Assembly (NCBI RefSeq): GCF_013409205.1
Contig: NZ_JACCAE010000001.1
Span: 3,162,001-3,226,000 of the forward strand
From: Janibacter cremeus
GTDB lineage: Bacteria > Actinomycetota > Actinomycetes > Actinomycetales > Dermatophilaceae
Length of the DNA stretch: 64,000 nt
Direction of reading: 5' to 3'
Part shown: piece after piece, positions 34,782-48,662 of the stretch
How positions within the stretch are numbered: position 1 is the stretch's first letter
How the letters are laid out: every line of letters starts with the position of its first letter
Notes under the pieces: generated by a model
Databases searched by the model: none
Told to the model about the DNA's origin: nothing
The model's input: only the letters and a program-made list of their open reading frames with translations
Program-made: the position numbers and the translations under genes

Positions 34782-35981
34782 ATGCTGCGCGTGGGCCTCA
34801 CCGGTGGGATCGGTTCCGGCAAGTCGACCGTCTCGAGGCGCTTGGCCGAGCTCGGAGCGGTCGTCGTGGACGCCGACCTCATCGCCCGGGAGGTGGTCGA
34901 GCCGGGGGAGCCGGCGCTGGAGCTGATCCGGGATCGCTTCGGCAACGAGGTCTTCGACGCGAAGGGGGCACTGGACCGTCCGGCGCTGGGCCGCGTGGTC
35001 TTCGGGGACCCGGACGCGCTGGCGGCGCTCGAGGGGATCACCCACCCGGCGATCTGGGAGCGGACGGCGCAGCAACTCGCCGCTGCGCAGGCCCAGGGGG
35101 CCCGGGTCGCGGTCCACGACATGCCCCTGCTCGTCGAGAAGGAGATGGCCGGGGAGTACCACCTCGTCGTCGTCGTCGACACCGCCGAGGAGGAGCGAGT
35201 GCGTCGGCTCGTCGAGCTGCGCGGGACACCGGAGGACGAGGCCCGCTCGCGGGTGGCGGCACAGGCGAGCGACGAGCAGCGGCGTGCCGTCGCCGACGTG
35301 CTGTTGGACAACAACGGCACCCCCGAGGCACTCCTGGCGGCGGTCGACCGGCTCTGGGAGAAGCGGCTGGCCCCCTTCGCGGACAACCTTGCCGCGATGC
35401 GTCCGGTGACTGCTCCCGAGGAGCTCGTCCTCACCGAACCCGATCCCGTCTGGGCGGACATGGCCGCGCGCGAGGTCGCCCGCCTGCGCCACCGACTCGG
35501 TGACCTCGCCATCACCGTCGACCACATCGGCTCCACGTCGGTGCCGATGTACGCCAAGCCGATCATCGACCTGCAGGTCGGGGTCGAGTCCCTCAAGGTC
35601 GCCGACAGCACAGAGTTCATGGCCGCCATGGCCGACGGTGGCTGGCCACGACGGGAGGACATCACCCGGGACAGCCCGAAGGACGGGCAGCCCTGGCCCA
35701 AGCGGTACCACCGGGGGTGCGACCCGGCCGTCCCGATCCACCTGCACGTGCGGGAGATCGGCTCCCCGGGATGGCGCTGGGCGCTGCTCTTCCGCGACTG
35801 GCTTCGTGCGGAGCCCGACGTCCGCGCGGACTACCGCGCCGAGAAGGAGCGTCTCGCGGCGCTCGGTCTCCCGCGTGGGGAGTACGCCGAGGCCAAGGAG
35901 CCGTGGTTCGACGCCGTCCACCCACGGGTCGGGACCTGGGCGCGCGCGACCGGGTGGACGCCACCGCGCGGCGGCTCCTGA
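34782..35981 (+). CDS. coaE: Dephospho-CoA kinase fused to GrpB/UPF0157 domain
   Basis: 399 residues. Residues 1 to about 200 are CoaE, with P-loop VGLTGGIGSGKST (4-16), ADLIAREVV, and the lid region near 130-150; it phosphorylates dephospho-CoA to CoA, the last step of CoA synthesis. Residues about 215-395 are the GrpB/UPF0157 nucleotidyltransferase-like domain (VDHIGSTSVPMYAKPIIDLQ). The same fusion occurs in M. tuberculosis CoaE, where the extra domain is thought to help folding. ATG 34782 is leaderless. The stop overlaps the ATG of the following small gene (TGATG). Confidence 0.95.
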   Translation: MLRVGLTGGIGSGKSTVSRRLAELGAVVVDADLIAREVVEPGEPALELIRDRFGNEVFDAKGALDRPALGRVVFGDPDALAALEGITHPAIWERTAQQLAAAQAQGARVAVHDMPLLVEKEMAGEYHLVVVVDTAEEERVRRLVELRGTPEDEARSRVAAQASDEQRRAVADVLLDNNGTPEALLAAVDRLWEKRLAPFADNLAAMRPVTAPEELVLTEPDPVWADMAAREVARLRHRLGDLAITVDHIGSTSVPMYAKPIIDLQVGVESLKVADSTEFMAAMADGGWPRREDITRDSPKDGQPWPKRYHRGCDPAVPIHLHVREIGSPGWRWALLFRDWLRAEPDVRADYRAEKERLAALGLPRGEYAEAKEPWFDAVHPRVGTWARATGWTPPRGGS

Positions 35982-36301
35982 TGCCCTCCTACCGGGTCGC
36001 CCTCGATGTGCACGGCGTGCCTGCGGGGGTGGAGCCGCCGACCGTCCTGCCGCGGGCCGAGGAGCTGATGGCGCGCACGCACGTGGTCGAGGACCGCTCC
36101 GTGGAGATCGTGCGGGGTCAGCCGCAGCTGCACCTGCGTTTCCTCGTCGCCGCGAGCCGCGACGTCCGCGAGGACGACGTCGCCGAGGAGGCGGTGCGGC
36201 TCATGGCCCGTGACCTGGGGGCGATCGCCCATCTGGGTAGGTGGACACTGCGAAGGGGGCCGGGCCGTCACTGGCGTACGGTCCGGTCGGACCGGGCCTG
36301 A
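35981..36301 (+). CDS. Conserved hypothetical protein, 106 aa
   Basis: 106 residues, no membrane segment or signal peptide. The sequence alternates short strands and charged helices (YRVALDVHGVPAGVEPPTVL, VRGQPQLHLRFLVAASRDVR, EEAVRLMARDLGAIAHLGRW), compatible with a small alpha/beta fold such as a ferredoxin-like ligand-binding domain, and ends in a basic tail. ATG overlaps the coaE stop, so it is translated from the coaE transcript. I recognise no family and infer no function. Confidence 0.7.
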   Translation: MPSYRVALDVHGVPAGVEPPTVLPRAEELMARTHVVEDRSVEIVRGQPQLHLRFLVAASRDVREDDVAEEAVRLMARDLGAIAHLGRWTLRRGPGRHWRTVRSDRA

Positions 36302-36372
36302 GCGGGACCGGCGGAATCCGCACGGCCGTGATCGGCGTTGGGTGAGGTGACTGCCCTGTCACACCCCTGACA

Positions 36373-36378
36373 TACCGT
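36373..36378 (+). promoter_or_regulatory. -10 box of uvrB, leaderless type
   Basis: TACCGT ends 7 nt before the ATG at 36386. The in-frame GTG at 36377 lies inside this box and so cannot be the start if the promoter is used. Confidence 0.5.
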
Positions 36379-36385
36379 GAGGACC

Positions 36386-38473
<2,088 letters not shown>

Positions 38474-38522
38474 TGCGCCGTGGGTGCGCTCGAGTGCCCC
38501 TGATGTGCAAACATGGTGGAGT

Positions 38523-38612
38523 CGGAGGGGAGTATCCCCGAGCGTCAGCCTCGTCATCACGGTCGGTCCTCACCGTCCCGGGGCAGCGGCCCATGGGTGG
38601 GAGAGACCTCCG
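38523..38612 (+). ncRNA. yybP-ykoY (Mn2+) riboswitch upstream of terC
   Basis: The conserved 5' core GGAGGGGAGTA (38524-38534) and 3' core GGGAGAGACCTCC (ending 38611) are those of the yybP-ykoY class, which senses Mn2+. P1 pairs CGGAGG (38523-38528) with CCTCCG (38607-38612), and the middle forms GC-rich hairpins. TCCGG (38609-38613), whose first four bases are P1 strand, can instead pair with CCGGA (38629-38633), which overlaps the Shine-Dalgarno GGAAGG (38631-38636). Ligand-stabilised P1 would therefore free the ribosome site: a translational ON switch. TerC-family genes are the classic targets. Confidence 0.87.
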
Positions 38613-38642
38613 GGCGTGATTTCTCTGTCCGGAAGGTAACCA

Positions 38643-39677
38643 TTGTCAACGTTCTCCGCACTACAGCCGACGATCATCAGCGGCGGCACGATGGTCGTGC
38701 CCACCTGGGCCTGGCTCCTCACGCTCGGCGTGGCCGCGGTCATCCTCGTCTTCGACGTCATCTGGGTGGCCCGCAACCCCCACGTCCCCTCCACCCGTGA
38801 GGTCTCCGTCGTCCTGGGCGTCTACATCACGGCGGCCGTCCTCTTCGGCGTCGGGATGTGGTTCATGGCCGGTCCTGCCCGAGGGACGGAGTTCTTCGCA
38901 GGATGGTTGACGGAGTACTCGCTCTCCATCGACAACCTGTTCATCTTCCTGCTGATCATGGCGAAGTTCGGGGTGCCGCAGAAGTACCAGCAGACGGCCC
39001 TGCTGTGGGGGATCATCATCGCGATCGTCCTGCGCACGATCTTCATCTTCCTCGGTGCCGCGGCGATCAACCAGTTCTCCTGGGTCTTCTACATCTTCGG
39101 TGCCTTCCTCATCTACACCGCGATCAAGCTGGCCACCGAGGGCGACACAGAGGACGAGTACGAGGAGAACCGGGTCGTCACCTGGATGCAGAAGGCCCTG
39201 CCCAGCACGACGGAGTGGTCCTCGAAGCTGCTGACGAAGAAGAACGCGAAGCTGGTCGTCACCCCGATGTTCATCGCGGTCTTCGCCCTGGGCATGACCG
39301 ACCTGCTCTTCGCGTTCGACTCCATCCCGGCGGTCTACGGGTTGACCCAGGAGCCGTACATCGTGCTGACGGCCAATCTGTTCGCGCTGATGGGTCTGCG
39401 TCAGCTGTACTTCCTCATCGGCGGCCTGCTGAAGAAGCTGGTCTACCTCACCGTCGGTCTGTCCGTGCTGCTCGCCTTCATCGGCGTCAAGCTGATCCTG
39501 CACGCCCTCCACGAGAACGATGTGCCGTTCATCAACGGTGGGGAGTCGCTCTCGGTCCCGGAGATCCCGATCGGTGTCTCCCTCGGTGCCATCGTCGTCA
39601 TCCTCGGCGTCACGACGATCGCCAGCCTGCGCAAGACGAAGAAGGACGAGCAGGCCAGGGCCCGCTCCGGCAACTGA
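38643..39677 (+). CDS. TerC family membrane protein, probable Mn2+ exporter
   Basis: 344 residues with about nine membrane helices. The family signatures are SLSIDNLFIFLLIMAKF (about 93-109) and ALGMTDLLFAFDSIPAVYG (about 216-234); their Asp residues form the metal site. TerC/Alx/MeeF proteins export Mn2+, and the riboswitch just upstream fits this. The start is TTG at 38643, with GGAAGG 6 nt before it; a TTG start plus a regulated ribosome site suggests tightly limited translation. The 3' end faces the EamA gene after 18 nt without a hairpin. Confidence 0.93.
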   Translation: MSTFSALQPTIISGGTMVVPTWAWLLTLGVAAVILVFDVIWVARNPHVPSTREVSVVLGVYITAAVLFGVGMWFMAGPARGTEFFAGWLTEYSLSIDNLFIFLLIMAKFGVPQKYQQTALLWGIIIAIVLRTIFIFLGAAAINQFSWVFYIFGAFLIYTAIKLATEGDTEDEYEENRVVTWMQKALPSTTEWSSKLLTKKNAKLVVTPMFIAVFALGMTDLLFAFDSIPAVYGLTQEPYIVLTANLFALMGLRQLYFLIGGLLKKLVYLTVGLSVLLAFIGVKLILHALHENDVPFINGGESLSVPEIPIGVSLGAIVVILGVTTIASLRKTKKDEQARARSGN

Positions 39678-39695
39678 CCTTCCTTCGCCTGGTCC

Positions 39696-40580
39696 TCAGG
39701 TGGCCGACGGCTCCCGCTCGCTGCGGGCGCCGAGGCCGAGGACCATCGTGCTTGCCAGGACGACGAGGACCATCCCGCCGAGCTGGACCGGGTCCAGTCG
39801 TTGCCCGAGCACGACGAGACCGGCGAGGGCGGCGACCGCCGGCTCGAGGCTGAGCAGGATGCCGAAGACCTTCGCCGGAAGCCGCCGCAGGGCGAGCAGC
39901 TCGAGCGAGTACGGCAGGACCGAGGACAGGATGGCGACTCCGAGGCCGGTGAGGACGACAGCACCGGTCCAGGCGCTCGTCCCGTGCACGGTGACGTCCC
40001 AGAGGCCGAAGGGGAGCACGACGAGCATGGCGACGACCATGGCCAGCGCCAGGCCCTCGAGCGCAGGAAACTCGGCACCCGCCCGACCGGAGAAGATGAT
40101 GTAGCCGGCCCAGCAGACGCCTGCGAGGAGCGCGAGGAGGATCCCGGTCCCCTCGAGCTCGGCCAGTGGGACGCTGAGCGCCTGCGAGATGAGCAGGACG
40201 CCGATGGCGGCTGCGGCGACTGCAAGCAGGTCCCGCGGACGACGGGAGAGGACGGCGGCCAGGGTGAGCGGGCCGGTGAACTCGATGGTGACGGCCACGC
40301 CGATGGGCAGGTGCGCGAGCGACCCGTAGAAGGCGAAGTTCATCAGCCCCATCGCCACTCCGAAGGCCACGACGGTCAGCCACGCGCGGGCGCTGTGCCC
40401 GCGCCAGCGTGGACGCGCAACGGCCAGCAGGACGGCGGTGGCGAAACCAAGGCGCAGAACCACGGAGCCGGCGGCGCCGATCTGGGGCACGAGGGTGGCC
40501 GCGAGCGCTCCGCCGAACTGGACGGAGACCACGGCGCCCAGGACGAGGAGAGGTGCCGGGACGAACCGTGGTGTCGTCAC
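39696..40580 (-). CDS. EamA/DMT-family exporter (RhtA-like)
   Basis: 294 residues with ten hydrophobic helices in two EamA repeats, for example VSVQFGGALAATLVP at the start and LPAKVFGILLSLEPAVAALA in the second repeat, the latter typical of RhtA-type threonine/homoserine exporters. Substrate not certain. The GTG at 40580 overlaps the stop of the MBL gene as GTGA, so it is coupled; an in-frame extension upstream to 40661 lies inside that gene and is not used. Confidence 0.88.
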   Translation of the reverse strand: MTTPRFVPAPLLVLGAVVSVQFGGALAATLVPQIGAAGSVVLRLGFATAVLLAVARPRWRGHSARAWLTVVAFGVAMGLMNFAFYGSLAHLPIGVAVTIEFTGPLTLAAVLSRRPRDLLAVAAAAIGVLLISQALSVPLAELEGTGILLALLAGVCWAGYIIFSGRAGAEFPALEGLALAMVVAMLVVLPFGLWDVTVHGTSAWTGAVVLTGLGVAILSSVLPYSLELLALRRLPAKVFGILLSLEPAVAALAGLVVLGQRLDPVQLGGMVLVVLASTMVLGLGARSEREPSAT

Positions 40581-41245
40581 CACCCGCGCTCTCGCCACTC
40601 CTGCAGGTGCGGTCGCTCCGCGCCGAGCGTGGTGTCGCCGCCGTGACCGGGGTAGACCCACGTGTCGTCGTCGTAGACGTCGAAGACGCGGTCGGTCACG
40701 TCGACGTAGAGCGACTCGAAGCTCTGACCGGGCCGGTCGGTGGCCCCGACGCCACCGGGGAAGAGGCTGTCGCCGGTGAAGAGGTGGACGTGCCCCTCCG
40801 GGTCGTCGTAGGCCAGGGCCACCGAGCCGGGGGTGTGCCCACGCAGGTGGATGACGTCCAGGAGCACGTCACCGAAGCGGATGGTGTCGCCGTGGCGCAG
40901 CCGGTGGTCGGGGCGCACGGGCAGGGCCGGCGCGTCGTCCTCCCCGGCGTACATCTGAGGTGTGTGGTCGCGGCTGATCTCGGTCAGGGCGCGCACGTGG
41001 TCCCAGTGCTGGTGAGTGGTCACCAGGTGGGAGAGCCCGGCACCTCCGGTGGCGATGAGCTCGTTGATCCGGTCGGCCTCGTCCGCGGCGTCGATGAGCA
41101 ACTGCTCACCAGTGCTGGCGCACGTGAGCAGGTAGACGTTGTTGTGCATCTGCGAGACGGACATCTTGCGGATCGTCAGCGCGGGGAGCGTGCGTACCGC
41201 CACCGGGCCTGCGGGCTGGACGTCGGGGTCGTAGGTGGTGGTCAT
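40577..41245 (-). CDS. MBL-fold metallo-hydrolase (glyoxalase II-like)
   Basis: 222 residues. THQHWDHV is the H-x-H-x-D-H metal motif (about 77-84), followed by LRGHTPGSVALAY, FTGDSLFPGGVG and VYPGHGGDT, the remaining metal ligands in order. Such proteins hydrolyse thioesters or related substrates; this subgroup is often found without known role. ATG 41245 starts just after the GH15 stop (TGACATG) with GGAGG 9 nt upstream inside that gene's end, and its stop overlaps the EamA start. Confidence 0.88.
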   Translation of the reverse strand: MTTTYDPDVQPAGPVAVRTLPALTIRKMSVSQMHNNVYLLTCASTGEQLLIDAADEADRINELIATGGAGLSHLVTTHQHWDHVRALTEISRDHTPQMYAGEDDAPALPVRPDHRLRHGDTIRFGDVLLDVIHLRGHTPGSVALAYDDPEGHVHLFTGDSLFPGGVGATDRPGQSFESLYVDVTDRVFDVYDDDTWVYPGHGGDTTLGAERPHLQEWRERGW

Positions 41246-41246
41246 G

Positions 41247-43061
41247 TCAGTGGTCCTCCACGGGGTGGCTGGGGTGGGTGGGGTCCTCGGCATCCCGCAG
41301 TGCGTATGCGGCGCCGATGAGGGTGAGGTGGCTGAAGGCCTGGGGGAAGTTGCCGACCTGGCGCCCACCGGCGACGTCGTACTCCTCGGCGATGAGGCCG
41401 ACGTCGTTGAGCAGGGCGACCAGGCGCCGCATGAGCCCGTGTCCCTTGTCCAGCTGACCGGTGAGCGCGTAGGCGCTCACGAGCCACCACGAACAGGCGA
41501 GGAAGGGGTGCTCGTCCCCGGTGAGGCCGTCGACCCCGCTCTCCGTGCGGTACCGCAGCAGGAAACCGTCCCGCATGAGGTCGTGCTCGATCGCCGCGAT
41601 GGTGCCGAGCACCCGGGGGTCCTGCGGGGGCAGGAACCCGACCATGGGGATCTGGAGCAGCGAGGCGTCGACCTCGTCCGTCTCGTAGTGCTGGGTGAAG
41701 GTTTGCCTTGCCTCGTTCCAGCCCCTGTCGAGGATGTCGGCGCGTACCCGGTCACGAAGATCGCGCCACAGCTCGACGTCACCCTCGTAGCCGTGGATCT
41801 CCACGCCACGGATCGCCCGGTCGAAGGCTGCCCACACCATGACCCGCGAGTGGGTGAAGTGCTGCTTGGGGCCGCGCATCTCCCAGAGGCCGTGGTCGCG
41901 CTCCTGCCAGTGCCGGGCCAGCTCGTCGACCATTGCTCGCTGGATGGCCCAGGACTGCGGCGACTCCGCCAGCCCCTGTGCCCGCGCGTCCTCCAGGGCG
42001 ATCATGACCTCTCCCAGGACGTCGGTCTGCCGCTGGTCGACGGCTCCGTTTCCGACCCGGACGGGCCGCGAGTCCGCGTACCCGGGCAAGTGGTCGAGCT
42101 CGCGCTCGGGCAGCTCCCGGCCACCGTCGACCGCGTACATGATCTGCATGTCCGCCGGGTCACCGGCGATGGCCCGGACCAGCCAGTCCCGCCAGAGCTT
42201 GGTGGCGCCCACGTACCCGGACTTCAGGAGCGACTCGAGCGCGAGCGACGCGTCCCGCAGCCAGCAGTAGCGGTAGTCCCAGTTGCGCACGCCCCCGAAG
42301 TCCTCCGGCAGGCTCGTGGTGGCTGCGGCGACGATGCCGCCGCGACGGGTGTCGGTGAGCAACCGCAGGGTCAACAGCGAGCGGACGACGGCCTCGCGGT
42401 ACGGCCCCTCGTAGGTGCAGCGCGCTGCCCATGCCTGCGAGCGCTCGTGCGTCGCGGTGATCCGGGCCCGGATGTCCAGCGGTGGCGGGATCGGTTTGTA
42501 CGAGGCGAACCACGTGGTCGAGAAGTTGTAGTGCTCGCCGGCGCGGACGGTCCACCGGTCGTAGTGGTGTCCGTGGTCGGCGTGCGGGAGCCGCGAGCCG
42601 CGCAGGACGAGCATGTCGTTGCCGGCGATGGCGGTGATGACGTCCTCGTCGCGCTCGTGACCGGCGGAGTGGGCGACCCACGGGCGGATCAGCCCGTAGT
42701 TGGTCCGCACGATCCACTCGTGCTCCATCTCGACCTCGCCCTCCAGCCCCTCGACGACTCGGATCAGGTCCGCGCGGCCGTCGCTCAGCGGCATGACGTC
42801 CGTCACACGGACGAGCCCCGTGGCCGTGCGGTGCTCGGTCTCGAGGATGAAGGTGTCGTCGCGGTAGGAGCGCGTGGTCGTGGCCTCGTCCACGGTGCCG
42901 ATGAGCCACCGTCCGTGCTCGCGCGTGCCCAGGAGGGCCGTGAAGCAGGAGGCCGAGTCGAAGCGCGGGAGGCACAGCCAGTCCACCGAGCCCTTGCGTG
43001 AGATGAGGGCGGCGGTCTCCGTGTCGCCGACGGCTGCGTAGTCCTCGATGGGGGTGCTCAT
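41247..43061 (-). CDS. Glycoside hydrolase family 15 protein (glucoamylase/trehalase-like)
   Basis: 604 residues. An N-terminal beta-rich domain (about 1-220; MSTPIEDYAAVGDTETAALI, WLCLPRFDSASCF) precedes the (alpha/alpha)6 catalytic barrel. FGGVRNWDYRYCWLRDASLA near 264 holds a catalytic acid region and GGRQVGNFPQAFSHL near 572 the conserved end motif. Mycobacterial relatives hydrolyse trehalose; glucoamylase-like activity is also possible. No signal peptide, so cytoplasmic. The ATG has reverse-strand TAGCCT 7 nt upstream, and GGAGG abuts the ATG with no spacer, which fits leaderless rather than SD-led translation. Confidence 0.92.
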   Translation of the reverse strand: MSTPIEDYAAVGDTETAALISRKGSVDWLCLPRFDSASCFTALLGTREHGRWLIGTVDEATTTRSYRDDTFILETEHRTATGLVRVTDVMPLSDGRADLIRVVEGLEGEVEMEHEWIVRTNYGLIRPWVAHSAGHERDEDVITAIAGNDMLVLRGSRLPHADHGHHYDRWTVRAGEHYNFSTTWFASYKPIPPPLDIRARITATHERSQAWAARCTYEGPYREAVVRSLLTLRLLTDTRRGGIVAAATTSLPEDFGGVRNWDYRYCWLRDASLALESLLKSGYVGATKLWRDWLVRAIAGDPADMQIMYAVDGGRELPERELDHLPGYADSRPVRVGNGAVDQRQTDVLGEVMIALEDARAQGLAESPQSWAIQRAMVDELARHWQERDHGLWEMRGPKQHFTHSRVMVWAAFDRAIRGVEIHGYEGDVELWRDLRDRVRADILDRGWNEARQTFTQHYETDEVDASLLQIPMVGFLPPQDPRVLGTIAAIEHDLMRDGFLLRYRTESGVDGLTGDEHPFLACSWWLVSAYALTGQLDKGHGLMRRLVALLNDVGLIAEEYDVAGGRQVGNFPQAFSHLTLIGAAYALRDAEDPTHPSHPVEDH

Positions 43062-43068
43062 CCTCCAC

Positions 43069-43131
43069 AGGCTAGGCGCTCCCGCCCGCGGGCGGAGGGG
43101 GAGGTGGACTGTCGGTGGGGGCACCTAAGGT
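43069..43131. promoter_or_regulatory. Divergent leaderless promoters for the GH15 gene and uvrA
   Basis: Reverse TAGCCT (43069-43074) and forward TAAGGT (43126-43131) each lie 7 nt from their start codons (43061 and 43139). The purine-rich GGGGAGG before the uvrA GTG has no spacer and cannot act as a normal Shine-Dalgarno. Confidence 0.5.
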
Positions 43132-43138
43132 GGGGAGG

Positions 43139-46267
<3,129 letters not shown>

Positions 46268-46328
46268 GGATGTTCAGCCAGCAGTGACAGGATCAGGCTG
46301 TACCCGTTCCCGGCAGATGGAGCTCGAT

Positions 46329-46715
46329 GTGACGACGACACGACGTCAGGTCATGGCCGTGGCGGCCGCAGGCGCCGCGGTCCCGCTCGCCGCCTGCGGC
46401 GGCAGCACCGAGCAGGTCGATTCGTCACAGCCGGTGCGCATCCCGGTCGCGGACGTGCCCGAGGGGGGTGGCCTCGTCATGGACGGAGTCGTCGTCACCC
46501 AACCGAGCGCGGGCGAGTACAAGGCCTTCGACGCGCGCTGCCCCCACCAGGGGTGCACCGTCAGCGAGGTCACCACGCGCGCGATCATCTGTCCGTGCCA
46601 CGGCAGCGAGTTCGACCCGCAGTCCGGTGACATGACCCAGGGCCCGGCCACCGAGGGGCTCGACGAGCGCACGGTGACCGTCGAGGACGACGACGTGGTC
46701 GTCTCCCGGGAGTAG
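46329..46715 (+). CDS. Rieske [2Fe-2S] protein, Tat-type lipoprotein
   Basis: 128 residues from GTG 46329, which has GGAG 6 nt upstream; the ATG at 46317 would only add MELD. The N-terminus TTTRRQVMAVAAAGAAVPLAAC is a twin-arginine signal ending in a lipobox (LAAC), so the protein should be exported folded and anchored by lipid. The cluster ligands are CPHQGC (about 70-75) and CPCHGSEF (about 90-97), and the family motif FDPQSGDMTQGPATEGL follows. It would be a small periplasm-facing electron carrier; the partner is unknown. It stands between uvrA and uvrC, 3 nt before uvrC. Confidence 0.88.
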   Translation: MTTTRRQVMAVAAAGAAVPLAACGGSTEQVDSSQPVRIPVADVPEGGGLVMDGVVVTQPSAGEYKAFDARCPHQGCTVSEVTTRAIICPCHGSEFDPQSGDMTQGPATEGLDERTVTVEDDDVVVSRE

Positions 46716-46718
46716 GCA

Positions 46719-48662
46719 GTGGCAGATCCGTCGACCTACCGACCCGCGCCCGGGTCCATCCCGACCGACTCGGGCGTCTATCGATTTCGCGACGAGCACG
46801 GTCGGGTCATCTACGTCGGCAAGGCGAAGTCGCTGCGCGCCCGGCTGTCCTCGTACTTCCAGGACATCTCCGCGCTGCACCCGCGAACCCAGCGCATGGT
46901 GCGCACCGGCGCGAGCGTCGAGTGGACGGTCGTGGCCAACGAGGTCGAGGCCCTCCAGCTCGAGTACTCCTGGATCAAGGAGTACGACCCCCGGTTCAAC
47001 GTCAAGTACCGGGACGACAAGTCCTATCCCTACCTGGCGGTGACGATGGGGGAGGATTTCCCCCGCGCCCAGGTGATGCGGGGTGCCAAGCGCAAGGGCA
47101 CCCGCTACTTCGGCCCGTACACCCATGCCTGGGCCATCCGCGAGACCCTTGACCTGCTGCTGCGGGTCTTCCCCGTCCGCACCTGCAGCAAGGGGGTCTT
47201 CAACCGGGCCCAGCAATCCGGACGACCGTGCCTGCTCGCCTACATCGACAAGTGCTCCGCGCCGTGCGTCGGGTGGATCAGCCCCGAGGACCACCGGGCC
47301 CTGGCCGACGAGTTGTGCGACTTCCTCGCCGGGGGTACCGATCGTTTCGTGCGTCGCCTCGAGCGCGAGATGAAGGCCGCCGCCGCCGAGCTCGACTTCG
47401 AGCAGGCGGCCCGTCTGCGTGACGACGTCACCGCCCTGACCAAGGCGCTGGAGAAGTCCGCGGTCGTCCTGCCCGACGGGACCGACGCGGACGTCTTCGC
47501 CCTGGCCGACGACGAGCTCGAAGTCGCCATCCAGGTCTTCCACGTCCGGGGCGGACGGATCCGCGGCCAGCGCGGGTGGGTCGCCGAGAAGGATGCGCAG
47601 GACCTCCCGGAGCTCGTGGAGCACCTGCTGCAGCAGGTGTACGGCGGCGAGGAGGTGCCGCGCGAGGTCCTGGTGCCGGTCCTCCCGGCGCAGGGCGAGG
47701 ACGTGGCGGCCTGGCTGGGGGAGCGAAGGGGGAGCCGCGTCACCCTGCGAGTGCCCCAGCGGGGCGACAAGCGGGCCCTGATGGCCACGGTCGAGCGCAA
47801 CGCCGTCCAGTCGCTGGCTCGGCACAAGGTGGCCCGCGCCGGGGACCTGACGGCGCGCAGCCAGGCGCTGCAGGAGCTGCAGGAGGCACTCGGGCTCGAC
47901 GACGCGCCGTTGCGGATCGAGGGCTACGACATCGCCCACGTCCAGGGCAGCGATGTCGTGGGATCGATGGTCGTCTTCGAGGACGGGGTCGCCCGCAAGA
48001 GCGAGTACCGACGCTTCATCGTCCGGGGGGACGTCGACGGCCGCACGGACGACACGGCGTCCATGCACGAGGTGCTCACACGTCGTTTCGCCCGGTACGT
48101 CAAGGACCGCGACGCCGAGGACACGAGCCAGGACGCAGATCAGCCGACCGAGGCCCGCCGTTTCGCCTACCCGCCCAACCTCGTCGTCGTCGACGGGGGA
48201 GCCCCCCAGGTGGCGGCCGCGCAGCGGGTCCTGGACGAGCTGGGGATCGTGGACGTCGCCCTGGTCGGGCTGGCCAAGCGCCTCGAGGAGGTCTGGGTCC
48301 CCGGTGACGACCATCCGGTGATCCTGCCGCGCACCAGCGAGGCGCTCTTCCTCCTGCAACGCCTGCGCGACGAGGCCCACCGGTTCGCCAACACCTTCCA
48401 CCGGGAGCGCCGCAGCAAGTCGATGACCAGGAGCGCGCTCGACGGGGTCCCCGGTCTGGGGGAGACCCGACGCAAGGCTCTGCTGGCCCGGTACGGCTCG
48501 GTGAAGCGCATCCGTGCCGCCGGCGCGGAGGACCTGGCGCAGACCCCGGGGATCGGACCTGCACTTGCCGAACGTATTGCGGCAGAGTTGGCCACGACGC
48601 AGTCCACGCCCGCCGTGAACCTCACCACCGGCGAGGTGCTCGACGAAGGAGAACCAGGATGA
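46719..48662 (+). CDS. uvrC: Excinuclease ABC subunit C
   Basis: 647 residues. GIY-YIG nuclease at about 15-95 ([20 protein letters not shown], making the 3' cut), UVR motif at about 212-228 ([20 protein letters not shown]) for UvrB binding, RNase H-like nuclease for the 5' cut ([20 protein letters not shown] near 405 and [15 protein letters not shown]), then tandem helix-hairpin-helix at the C-terminus ([30 protein letters not shown]). GTG start 3 nt after the Rieske stop; stop overlaps the rapZ start as ATGA. Confidence 0.97.
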   Translation: MADPSTYRPAPGSIPTDSGVYRFRDEHGRVIYVGKAKSLRARLSSYFQDISALHPRTQRMVRTGASVEWTVVANEVEALQLEYSWIKEYDPRFNVKYRDDKSYPYLAVTMGEDFPRAQVMRGAKRKGTRYFGPYTHAWAIRETLDLLLRVFPVRTCSKGVFNRAQQSGRPCLLAYIDKCSAPCVGWISPEDHRALADELCDFLAGGTDRFVRRLEREMKAAAAELDFEQAARLRDDVTALTKALEKSAVVLPDGTDADVFALADDELEVAIQVFHVRGGRIRGQRGWVAEKDAQDLPELVEHLLQQVYGGEEVPREVLVPVLPAQGEDVAAWLGERRGSRVTLRVPQRGDKRALMATVERNAVQSLARHKVARAGDLTARSQALQELQEALGLDDAPLRIEGYDIAHVQGSDVVGSMVVFEDGVARKSEYRRFIVRGDVDGRTDDTASMHEVLTRRFARYVKDRDAEDTSQDADQPTEARRFAYPPNLVVVDGGAPQVAAAQRVLDELGIVDVALVGLAKRLEEVWVPGDDHPVILPRTSEALFLLQRLRDEAHRFANTFHRERRSKSMTRSALDGVPGLGETRRKALLARYGSVKRIRAAGAEDLAQTPGIGPALAERIAAELATTQSTPAVNLTTGEVLDEGEPG

